DNA of 44,422 bases from Ruminococcaceae bacterium AM07-15 (GTDB taxonomy: Bacteria; Bacillota; Clostridia; Oscillospirales; Butyricicoccaceae): positions 2,501 through 46,922 of the forward strand of contig QUDE01000020.1 of assembly GCA_003477405.1 (NCBI GenBank), in the 5' to 3' direction. The notes below the pieces were generated by a model, which ran no database searches, was not told the origin of the DNA, and worked only from the letters and a program-made list of their open reading frames with translations. Below, piece after piece: positions 1-8,994 of this stretch. Made by a program: the position numbers and the translations under genes. The stretch's first letter is position 1. Each line of letters begins with the position of its first letter.

Positions 1-2585
<2,585 letters not shown>

Positions 2586-2664
2586 TAAAATATTGGGCAA
2601 CCTCGTTTCCGAATTTCCTTCCTTGTTCAGTTTTCATTGTGCTTTTGAAAGCACAATCTGAAAT

Positions 2665-2740
2665 GCACCTTTAGCTCAGTTGGTAGAGCAACTGACTCTT
2701 AATCAGTGGGTCCCGGGTTCGAGTCCCTGAAGGTGCACCA
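2665..2740 (+). tRNA. tRNA-Lys (anticodon CUU), CCA encoded
   Basis: A 76-nucleotide cloverleaf with acceptor arms GCACCTT / AAGGTGC, D-arm GCTC..GAGC, anticodon stem ACTGA/TCAGT with loop CTCTTAA (anticodon CTT, reads AAG), T-loop TTCGAGT and an encoded 3' CCA. One T-stem pair is off: the 5' strand reads CCGGG and the 3' strand CCCTG, giving a C-U mismatch at the second pair. It sits in the spacer between the 23S and 5S genes, about 80 bases after 23S, so it should be processed from the rRNA precursor. Confidence 0.97.
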
Positions 2741-2748
2741 GCATGAAT

Positions 2749-2775
2749 GTCCGCTCGCTCTGCGAGCGAGCGGAC
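2749..2775 (+). other. perfect 12-bp hairpin between the two tRNA genes
   Basis: GTCCGCTCGCTC (2749-2760), loop TGC, GAGCGAGCGGAC (2764-2775). The stem is very GC-rich but no T-run follows, so it is not a typical intrinsic terminator. A role in precursor processing or spacing between tRNA-Lys and tRNA-Glu is inference. Confidence 0.7.
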
Positions 2776-2795
2776 TTCATATAAATGCAGCATGT

Positions 2796-2870
2796 GGCCC
2801 GTTGGTCAAGCGGTTAAGACGGCGGCCTCTCACGCCGCAAACAGGAGTTCGATTCTCCTACGGGTCACCA
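2796..2870 (+). tRNA. tRNA-Glu (anticodon CUC), CCA encoded
   Basis: A 75-nucleotide cloverleaf starting GGCCCGT and ending ACGGGTC-A-CCA. The anticodon stem GCGGC/GCCGC closes the loop CTCTCAC, giving anticodon CTC (reads GAG). The T-arm AGGAG/CTCCT is perfect. A small hairpin with a TTCG loop (about 2873-2896) separates it from 5S rRNA. Like the neighbouring tRNA-Lys it has C at anticodon position 34, which reads only the G-ending codon favoured by the genes in this window. Confidence 0.97.
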
Positions 2871-2910
2871 AGTTTATTATCCCTTCGGGGTTAATAATAT
2901 AAATTGAATA

Positions 2911-3026
2911 GTAAGTGCCAATGACCGTGAGGGTCCACCTGTTCCCATTTCGAACACAGAAGTTAAGCTCACGAGTGCCGAAAATACTTGGCTGGCGACG
3001 GCCTGGGAAAATAGGTCGGTGCTTAC
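2911..3026 (+). rRNA. rrf: 5S ribosomal RNA
   Basis: Complete 116-nucleotide 5S rRNA. Terminal helix arms GTAAGTGCC (2911-2919) and GGTGCTTAC (3018-3026) are complementary. The conserved loop region CCCATTTCGAACACAGAAGT is present near 2943, as is the usual GAAAATACTTGGCTGG segment. It is the last gene of the rRNA operon and is followed at once by a strong terminator. Confidence 0.97.
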
Positions 3027-3028
3027 AC

Positions 3029-3064
3029 AAAAAACAAGACAGGATTGTTCCTGTCTTGTTTTTT
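3029..3064 (+). terminator. intrinsic terminator of the rRNA operon
   Basis: Stem AAAACAAGACAGGA with its complement TCCTGTCTTGTTTT around a short TTGT loop, ending in a run of T. It lies three bases after the 5S gene. Confidence 0.92.
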
Positions 3065-3190
3065 ACATAGAGCGTGGCAAAAATTAGAAAAAGTTCATTC
3101 TTTTCTGAAAAATAGAGTGAAGTTTTGCCTGCAAAAGTGTAAAAAATCCGGGAAAATAGCCGGAAAAAACGGATTGTTACCCTTTCGTAA

Positions 3191-3219
3191 TTGCTATTGT
3201 GGGGTGAGAAGCATATAAT
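3191..3219 (+). promoter_or_regulatory. SigA-type promoter for the VanW-family gene
   Basis: TTGCTA (3191-3196), 17-base spacer, TATAAT (3214-3219). It lies about 52 bases upstream of the start codon at 3272 and downstream of the rRNA terminator. The intergenic stretch 3065-3190 holds no gene I can support. Confidence 0.7.
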
Positions 3220-3271
3220 GGAAGGCAGAAGCCCGTCCTGTTGACGGATCTTATGAAGTGGAGGGTGCAGA

Positions 3272-5011
3272 ATGGCCCAAGTGACCCAGGAAGAAAAATT
3301 GAATCAAGCGCAAGGAAAAAGCCCATCGGGGAAATACGCTGATGGAAAGCGTCCTTTTTTTCGTAAACCCCTAGGAATAGCCGCCATTGGAGCAGGGGCT
3401 CTTTTGGTGCTGGTTTGCATTGCTTTGGCCGGGGTCCTGTTTTTGTATCAGGGCATCTACCCCGGTGTGCAGGTGGGAGATCTCTCTGTGGGGCAGATGA
3501 AGCAGAAGGAAGCACAGACAGCCCTGGAGCAGGAGTATGCTCAAAAACAGGATCTTTTGAAGAATGTGACCATGGTGGTCAACGGCGCAGAACATCAACT
3601 GGATATCAGTCAGATGAATGCCGCCTATAACCTGAAACAGACGGCGGAAAATGCCTGGGATTATGGCAGAGAAGGCAATGTATTTCATCGGATTGGCCAG
3701 ATTGCCCAGGCGGCCTTTGGCGGAGCTCAGGTGGACATTGTGGTGGATGTGGATCGGCAGCAAGTGCTGGATCAGATGGACCCTATTGTGCAGCAGGTGA
3801 GCCAGCAGGTGATCGAACCCACCTATACCCTGGAAGGGGAGACCCTGGTGGTGGACAAAGGACAGGCCGGCTATCAGGTGGACAAAGAGGACCTGACAGA
3901 GCTTTTGCTGAAGCATCTTCGGGAAGGCTCGGAGGGTAAGGTGGAGTACACCGCTCCGGTGGTAGAACCCAGCCCGGTGAGCATGGAGGATATCCATAAC
4001 CAGTTGTCAGTGGAGGCCCACAGCGCCTATCTGGACTTGCAGAACGACCCTTCTGGAAATACCATCGTTCCCTCCCAGTCGGGGGCTGAATTTGATGCGG
4101 CTCAGGCCCAGCAGACTGTGGATGCTTCGGAAGAGCGGATGGTGCAGATTCCGGTGCAGCTGATCGAGCCGGAAGTGACCACAGAAGAGCTGCAGAGCGT
4201 GCTTTTCCGGGACACTTTGGGCAGCAGCACCACCAAATTCAACGCCAGTCTCACAGGGCGTACCACCAATGTGAAGCTGGCGGCCCAGAAGATCAATGGA
4301 AAGATCCTCAACCCTGGGGATGTGTTTTCTTATAACGATACAGTGGGCCCCCGTACTTATGCCGCAGGCTTTAAGGATGCCACCGTCTTTGCCAATGGCG
4401 GCGCCGAGGACGGTGTAGGCGGCGGCATCTGTCAGGTGTCTTCGACCCTGTATGTGGCCACCCTTCGGGCCGATCTGGAGATCGTGGAGCGGAAAAACCA
4501 CAGCTTGTATGTAAGCTATGTGCCGCTGGGACAGGACGCTACCGTGGCCTATGGAGCGGTGGACTATCGCTTCAAAAACAATACCAATTATCCCATCAAA
4601 GTGGTGGCTTACACCCAGGGTTCTTCTCTGACCGTTTCTCTGGTGGGAACACAGACCCAGAATAAGAAGGTGGAGATCGTCACCCAGACTTTGTCTCATG
4701 ATCCCTTCCAGGTGATTTATCAGGAAGATTCCTCTTTGGCTCCAGGGACAACACGGGTCAAAAACGGTGGTTATCCCGGGTATAAGACGGTGTCTTATCG
4801 GGTGGTGTACATCGACGGCAAGGAAGTCAGCCGGACACTGGAAAACAACAGCAGCTATAAGCGTGTGGACAAGGTGATCCTGCAAGGGTCGGCGCCTGCT
4901 CCGGAACCCACACCGGAACCGACACCAGAGCCCACGCCCGAACCGACGCCGGAGCCTACCACGCCGACGGAACCAACACAAACCCCCAGTGAAACCACTC
5001 CCACACCCTGA
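3272..5011 (+). CDS. VanW / G5-domain, membrane-anchored cell-wall protein
   Basis: 579 residues. A short basic N-terminus is followed by one membrane segment at about 34-59, so the rest should lie outside the membrane. About residues 70-300 resemble the peptidoglycan-binding-4 (YkuD-associated) alpha/beta domain. A VanW domain covers about 316-455, with the conserved stretch GGGICQVSSTLYVATLRADL and NPGDVFSYND. A G5-like segment follows (about 465-540), then a Pro/Glu/Thr-rich tail built of PEPT repeats that could span the wall. VanW proteins occur in vancomycin-resistance clusters and many Firmicutes, but no van genes are nearby and the biochemical role is unknown. The start ATG has GGAGG seven bases upstream and its own promoter at 3191. 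It is probably cotranscribed with the next gene, 48 bases downstream. Confidence 0.9.
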   Translation: MAQVTQEEKLNQAQGKSPSGKYADGKRPFFRKPLGIAAIGAGALLVLVCIALAGVLFLYQGIYPGVQVGDLSVGQMKQKEAQTALEQEYAQKQDLLKNVTMVVNGAEHQLDISQMNAAYNLKQTAENAWDYGREGNVFHRIGQIAQAAFGGAQVDIVVDVDRQQVLDQMDPIVQQVSQQVIEPTYTLEGETLVVDKGQAGYQVDKEDLTELLLKHLREGSEGKVEYTAPVVEPSPVSMEDIHNQLSVEAHSAYLDLQNDPSGNTIVPSQSGAEFDAAQAQQTVDASEERMVQIPVQLIEPEVTTEELQSVLFRDTLGSSTTKFNASLTGRTTNVKLAAQKINGKILNPGDVFSYNDTVGPRTYAAGFKDATVFANGGAEDGVGGGICQVSSTLYVATLRADLEIVERKNHSLYVSYVPLGQDATVAYGAVDYRFKNNTNYPIKVVAYTQGSSLTVSLVGTQTQNKKVEIVTQTLSHDPFQVIYQEDSSLAPGTTRVKNGGYPGYKTVSYRVVYIDGKEVSRTLENNSSYKRVDKVILQGSAPAPEPTPEPTPEPTPEPTPEPTTPTEPTQTPSETTPTP

Positions 5012-5059
5012 ATCCCATAGCGGATGCCCAGATAGAGAGACACCCCAGGAGGAAATGGA

Positions 5060-5932
5060 ATGAAACTCAGCATTTTCTATATCCGCAGCATGGCCCGCGG
5101 GCTGATGCGTCAAAATTACGGCACCTGCATGGCCAGCATGGGTATTCTTTTGGCCATTACCCTTGCCTTCAGCGTGTTGCAGCAGACCTTCCTTTTCAGC
5201 GATACGCAGGGCTTGCGGGCTTTGATCGTGACTCTCTTGCTCAGCTTGTTGTCTTTGGCGATTCTCTCCCCGGCCAATGTGGGAAGCAAAGAGGTGCTGT
5301 GCGATGTGGCTTCCAGTCGGGAGACCAAGGCTGGAAAGGTGTTGGCTTGGTATGGAGATGCCAGAAAAATCCGCCAGTCCATTCTGTTGCAGCTGCTTCA
5401 GTCGGTGATTTTCCTGTGCATCGGAGCGGTCTTTGGTCTTTTGATCTTTGGCGGCGCCTATCTGGCCGGGATGGACTATGTGGCCAATTTGCAAAGCGCT
5501 GATGTGCAGAAGCAGCTGGAAGGACTGATGCAGGTGTATCAGCTGATGTTCCTCACCATTGTTCCTTCCTATCTGGTGGCAGTTCCCTTTTTGCCGGCGC
5601 CTTATCTGCTGGCCCAGCAGCCGGAGAAAAAAACCTGGAGCTGTATCCGGGAAAGCCGTCGGCTGGTCCGCGGTCATTATTGGAAGTATGTAGGAATACA
5701 GATGCTGTCCATGCTGCAATTTTTGGGCTATGCCATTCTGATTTCAGTGGTGTGTTCTATTTTCTCCGGCGGCGATCTGAATACGGCCACCACCAGCGCC
5801 ACTTTGCTGGCCCAGTTGGTGCTTTATTTCAGCATTCTGCCTCATCTGGATATCAGCACGGCCCTGTTCCTCAACGATGTGCGGGTACGCAACCAGGTGA
5901 AAAGCGAAGAAATGGGCGGAGAAAGCCTGTAA
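5060..5932 (+). CDS. multi-pass membrane protein, DUF975-like
   Basis: 290 residues with about five or six hydrophobic segments (near residues 20-45, 55-75, 115-140, 165-190, 220-240 and 255-275), so an integral membrane protein. The segment around residue 190-225, a basic stretch with SRRLVRGHYWKY leading into a membrane helix, resembles the conserved part of DUF975 proteins of Firmicutes. I do not recognise a catalytic motif and the function is unknown. The start at 5060 has AGGAGG with seven-base spacing. It follows the VanW gene on the same strand without a terminator between them, and a clear terminator ends the unit at 5963-6007. Confidence 0.75.
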   Translation: MKLSIFYIRSMARGLMRQNYGTCMASMGILLAITLAFSVLQQTFLFSDTQGLRALIVTLLLSLLSLAILSPANVGSKEVLCDVASSRETKAGKVLAWYGDARKIRQSILLQLLQSVIFLCIGAVFGLLIFGGAYLAGMDYVANLQSADVQKQLEGLMQVYQLMFLTIVPSYLVAVPFLPAPYLLAQQPEKKTWSCIRESRRLVRGHYWKYVGIQMLSMLQFLGYAILISVVCSIFSGGDLNTATTSATLLAQLVLYFSILPHLDISTALFLNDVRVRNQVKSEEMGGESL

Positions 5933-5962
5933 AAGCAAAAGATAAAATGATGGATGTATGGC

Positions 5963-6007
5963 CCCCTGTCATGGCTTGTAAAAAGCGGCCATGGCAGGGG
6001 ACTTTTT
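5963..6007 (+). terminator. intrinsic terminator
   Basis: CCCCTGTCATGGC (5963-5975) pairs with GCCATGGCAGGGG (5988-6000), with one G-T wobble, followed by ACTTTTT. It closes the VanW / DUF975-like transcription unit. Confidence 0.88.
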
Positions 6008-6072
6008 GTGCTCCATTGTGGCCTGGAAGGGAAATAAACTGATTTTTGCCGGGAAAATCCCACGGCCTTTGC

Positions 6073-6101
6073 TTTACGCCAAGGGAAAGTTGTGATATGC
6101 T
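6073..6101 (+). promoter_or_regulatory. candidate SigA promoter of the deacylase gene
   Basis: TTTACG (6073-6078), 17 bases, TATGCT (6096-6101), downstream of the terminator at 5963 and about 100 bases before the start codon at 6205. Both hexamers deviate from consensus, so this is moderate support only. Confidence 0.45.
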
Positions 6102-6204
6102 AATGTTTAGTGAATAAACCGCAAATCGGCGTGTTGGTGCGGTGTTGGCCGCATCGATCTCAAGCGCCGGAAAAATCGGCAGAAGAAAGGTGGAGAGGGC
6201 AAAA

Positions 6205-7830
6205 ATGTTTGATCTTTTGATCAAAAATGGTACAGTGATCGATGGCACAGGTGAGGCTGGGTTTACAGCCGATGTGGCCATCACAGGGGAGAAAATCGCA
6301 GCGATTGAACCCCATATTCCGGTAGAGGAGGCCCGACAGGTGATCGATGCCCGAGGTTTGGTGGTGGCCCCAGGGTTTATCGACATTCATTCCCATTCGG
6401 ATACCTATTTTCTCCGGGATGACCGGGGAGAATCCCGGATCTATCAGGGCGTGACCACCGAGCTGGCGGGCCAGTGCGGTTCCACCATCTATCCCTGCCC
6501 GCCGGAGCATATGGAGCGCATACAGGGCTTTGCCGATGCGGCAGTACGGGACTATGCTTCGGCCTCCTTCGGCGCATTTTTGGAAAAGGTGCAGCGGGAT
6601 GGCAAAAAGATGGGTACCAATCTGGTGCCGCTTATCGGCCACGGCGCTTTGCGCTGCGGCGTGATGGGGTATGAGGACCGGCCGGCCACAAAGGAAGAGC
6701 TGGAGGAGATGAAGCGGCTGCTGGATGAGGATATGGCCCATGGAGCCTGGGGCCTGTCCCTGGGACTGGGATACACTCCCGGCGTGTCCTCTGACCAGGA
6801 GGAGCTGTGCGCCTTGGGAGAAGTGGTGGCCCGCTATCAGGGCATTATTACCTCCCATATGCGGGATCAGGGCCTGGGCACGCCCCGCTCCCTGGAGGAG
6901 ATGTACGAGATCAACCGGCGCACCGGGGCCCATGTACATATCGCCCATTTCAAAGCCAGCGGCCGGGCAGCCTGGGGCAAGGCGCCGGAGTTTGTGGACA
7001 ATGTGCGAAAAGCCCAGAAGGACGGAATTCATGTGACGGTAGATCTGTATCCCTATCTGGCCGCCTCTTCCGGCATCACTAATTCCTTCCCCAAGTGGAC
7101 CATCCAGGGGGGCAAGGAAAAGGCTGTGGCCATTTTGCAGGACCCGGAAAAGCGGGGAGAGATCATCCGCCAGCTGGAAGAGCGTTTTTCCACAAAGGAA
7201 GACGGGGAAGGGCTTTATGTGGTCACCACCGAGGGACGGTATCCCCCGGCGGACGGTAAGAACATCTGGCAGCTCAGCCAGGAGCTGGGGCTGTCCATGG
7301 CCGAAACCATCGCCCGGGTAACAGTGGAGACCCAGGCCCAGGCCACCTGCATTTCCTTTGCCATGTGCCAGGAAGATGTGGATTATATGCTGTCCCAAAA
7401 GGATTTTGCCATCGGTTCCGATGGCGTGTCCCTGCCCCTGGCGCCGGAAGAAAACGAAGGCAAGCCCCATCCCCGGAACTTTGGCACCTTCCCTTGCTTT
7501 TTGCGTCTGGCCCGGGAGAAGGGATTCTGCACTCTGGAGGAAGCGGTACACCGGATCACCGGCCTTTCGGCCCGGATCATCGGCCTGAAAGACAGAGGTA
7601 TTCTCCGGCCGGGAATGCAGGCCGATATCACGGTGTTTGACGGGGAGAAAGTGACCGACAAAGCCACCTATGAAAACCCCTTCCAGAAGCCCGAAGGGAT
7701 TCATCATGTGTTCATGGCCGGTCAGGCCGCCCTGCTCCATGGAAAGCAGACCGACGCCCGTTTGGGCCGTTTCCTTTTAAAAAAGCATGGGTTTTCGGGG
7801 GAATATTCAATAAGCCTTGACAAAAAATGA
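6205..7830 (+). CDS. N-acyl-D-amino-acid deacylase (amidohydrolase family)
   Basis: 541 residues; cytoplasmic zinc amidohydrolase of the D-aminoacylase / N-acyl-D-glutamate and -aspartate deacylase group. It removes acyl groups from N-acyl-D-amino acids. Seen in the sequence: metal-binding HSH (H62, H64) in GFIDIHSHSD; a Cys (about C91) in GQCGSTIYP, where the family has its bridging cysteine; His-bearing segments SHMRDQG and HIAHFKASG; and the catalytic Asp region GSDGVS near residue 406. Length fits the family (about 480-560). ATG 6205 is chosen because it follows AGGTGGAGAGG and gives the canonical N-terminus; the upstream in-frame TTG has no ribosome site. The last 14 bases overlap the promoter of the polyamine operon. 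Substrate choice cannot be read from sequence; D-amino acids from peptidoglycan or diet are plausible. Confidence 0.9.
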   Translation: MFDLLIKNGTVIDGTGEAGFTADVAITGEKIAAIEPHIPVEEARQVIDARGLVVAPGFIDIHSHSDTYFLRDDRGESRIYQGVTTELAGQCGSTIYPCPPEHMERIQGFADAAVRDYASASFGAFLEKVQRDGKKMGTNLVPLIGHGALRCGVMGYEDRPATKEELEEMKRLLDEDMAHGAWGLSLGLGYTPGVSSDQEELCALGEVVARYQGIITSHMRDQGLGTPRSLEEMYEINRRTGAHVHIAHFKASGRAAWGKAPEFVDNVRKAQKDGIHVTVDLYPYLAASSGITNSFPKWTIQGGKEKAVAILQDPEKRGEIIRQLEERFSTKEDGEGLYVVTTEGRYPPADGKNIWQLSQELGLSMAETIARVTVETQAQATCISFAMCQEDVDYMLSQKDFAIGSDGVSLPLAPEENEGKPHPRNFGTFPCFLRLAREKGFCTLEEAVHRITGLSARIIGLKDRGILRPGMQADITVFDGEKVTDKATYENPFQKPEGIHHVFMAGQAALLHGKQTDARLGRFLLKKHGFSGEYSISLDKK

Positions 7831-7845
7831 TTTTAAACTTATAAT
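7817..7845 (+). promoter_or_regulatory. perfect-consensus SigA promoter of the polyamine operon
   Basis: TTGACA (7817-7822), exactly 17 bases, TATAAT (7840-7845), placed across the stop codon of the deacylase gene. Transcription would start near 7852, leaving a leader of about 360 nucleotides before speD. A full-strength promoter followed by a terminator is the usual layout of attenuation control. Confidence 0.9.
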
Positions 7846-7851
7846 TTCAGT

Positions 7852-8214
7852 GTTATCGTTGCGTATAGCAAGAACAACTTGGACCGATTTCCTGATTCTG
7901 GGAAATGCAAGGCCATACGGACAGCCCGGTCAACTGCCGATTGTGGGGTTTCCCACATCTATTGATTGCGTCTTTGGCGCAGCTTTTATAAGTTGGCAAC
8001 TTAATTGCCAGTTGGTTACTTTATAACCAAAAGTGTACTAGGGTACACGCTTGTGAAATGGTCAATAAGAGTAGTAAAAGTAGTTCTTACTATACAGACT
8101 CTAAAAATCAAAAGGGCGGCCCAGGGGCTTTCCCCCAAGGCGCCTGTCTGTTGGCCGATTTGACAAGATGTACCGCAGTACGCTGTGGTACATCTTTTTT
8201 TTCGGAGGTGCGTC
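7852..8214 (+). ncRNA. structured leader RNA of the polyamine operon (candidate riboswitch/attenuator)
   Basis: This ~360-base stretch has no convincing gene and is more A/T-rich than its surroundings. It contains a run of hairpins: ATTTCC/GGAAAT (7887-7906), TGTGGG/CCCACA (7942-7957), TGGCAA/TTGCCA (7994-8010), TTGGTTA/TAACCAA (8012-8030), GTGTAC/GTACAC (8033-8048), GTAGTAA/TTACTAT (about 8071-8093), a GGGG/CCCC stem flanked by GGCG/CGCC (about 8115-8144), and the terminator at 8165-8202. The segment GGTACA (8042-8047) can pair either with GTGTAC just upstream or with TGTACC (8169-8174) of the terminator, a switch-like arrangement. A 71-codon ORF (8058-8273) crosses it but has no good ribosome site. 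I do not recognise a known riboswitch class; T-box, lysine and SAM signatures were not found by eye. Confidence 0.65.
8165..8202 (+). terminator. attenuator-type intrinsic terminator in front of speD
   Basis: AAGATGTACCGCAG (8165-8178), UACG loop, CTGTGGTACATCTT (8183-8196), with T continuing to 8202. That is a 14-bp stem (one G-U pair) followed by eight T. The last T is one base before the GGAGG ribosome site (8204-8208) of speD, so there is no room for an upstream gene. It must act on the leader transcript itself. Confidence 0.9.
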
Positions 8215-8994
8215 ATGGGCGGAAAAATGAAACTGTATGGGTTCAACAACCTGACCAAGTCCCTGAGCTTTAATATCTACGACATCTGTTATGCCAAAAC
8301 AGCCCGGGAGCAGCAGGATTATATCAAGTATATCAACGAACAATATAACTCTGACCGTCTCACCGAGATCCTGACCCGTCTCACCGAGATGATTGGCGCC
8401 ACGGTGCTCAACATCTCCAAGCAGGACTATGAGCCCCAGGGGGCCAGCGTCACCTTCCTCATCGCCGAGGAGAGCATGGTGAAAAACCGCAGCGGCGAGA
8501 CGGTGGTGGCCCATCTGGACAAAAGCCATGTGACGGTGCACACCTATCCGGAATACCATCCGGAGACCTCTATTGCCACCTTCCGGGTGGATATCGATGT
8601 GGCCACCTGCGGCCAGATCACTCCGCTGTCCACACTGGACTTCCTCATCGGCAGCTTTGACTCCGATATCATCACCATTGATTACAGAGTCCGGGGCTTT
8701 ACCCGGAATATGGAAGGGGAAAAGATCTTCATCGATCATTCCATCACTTCCATTCAGGACTATATCAGCCAGGACATTCTGCAGAAATACGACGCCGTGG
8801 ACATCAATGTGTACCAGGCCAATATGTTCCACAGCAAGCTGCTGATCAAGGACATCGTGCTGCAGAATTACCTCTTCAATTCCGATGTGTATGAGATCCC
8901 GCCCAAGGTGCGGCTGGATATCACCAATGCCCTGCGCCGGGAAATGATCGAGATCTTCAGCGGCGCCAATGTGTTTCAGGAGGTGAAAGGCTGA
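8215..8994 (+). CDS. speD: S-adenosylmethionine decarboxylase proenzyme, E. coli-type
   Basis: 259 residues. Makes decarboxylated AdoMet, the aminopropyl donor for SpeE; pyruvoyl-dependent. It closely follows the long E. coli-type SpeD: the N-terminus KLYGFNNLTKSLSFNIYDIC, then YEPQGASVT, then the self-cleavage site LDK-SHVTVHTYPE. By family knowledge the backbone is cut before Ser (residue 104 here), giving beta and alpha chains and the pyruvoyl group. The ATCG cysteine (C132) matches the family's catalytic cysteine. This is not the short B. subtilis-type enzyme. ATG 8215 is chosen because GGAGG lies six bases upstream; ATG 8227 is an alternative. First gene of the operon, directly behind the attenuator. 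Its stop overlaps the speA start (TGATG). Confidence 0.96.
   Translation: MGGKMKLYGFNNLTKSLSFNIYDICYAKTAREQQDYIKYINEQYNSDRLTEILTRLTEMIGATVLNISKQDYEPQGASVTFLIAEESMVKNRSGETVVAHLDKSHVTVHTYPEYHPETSIATFRVDIDVATCGQITPLSTLDFLIGSFDSDIITIDYRVRGFTRNMEGEKIFIDHSITSIQDYISQDILQKYDAVDINVYQANMFHSKLLIKDIVLQNYLFNSDVYEIPPKVRLDITNALRREMIEIFSGANVFQEVKG

Noticed and set aside
4900..4985. Short tandem repeats that might suggest a CRISPR or satellite
   Set aside because: They are codon-level repeats of Pro-Glu-Pro-Thr in the VanW protein tail, in frame and without spacers.
3272..5011. Vancomycin resistance locus
   Set aside because: VanW domains are widespread in Firmicutes; no vanA/H/X/R/S-like genes are present, so no resistance function can be claimed.
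7817..8026. 69-codon ORF starting TTG after the deacylase
   Set aside because: Its start coincides with the -35 hexamer of the promoter, it has no ribosome site, and the region is dense with hairpins.
8165..8202. T-box reading of the speD leader, because TACCGC occurs in the terminator stem
   Set aside because: The full T-box sequence (AGGGTGGNACCGCG type) and a specifier loop with an obvious codon are not seen; the short match is explained by the terminator stem itself.
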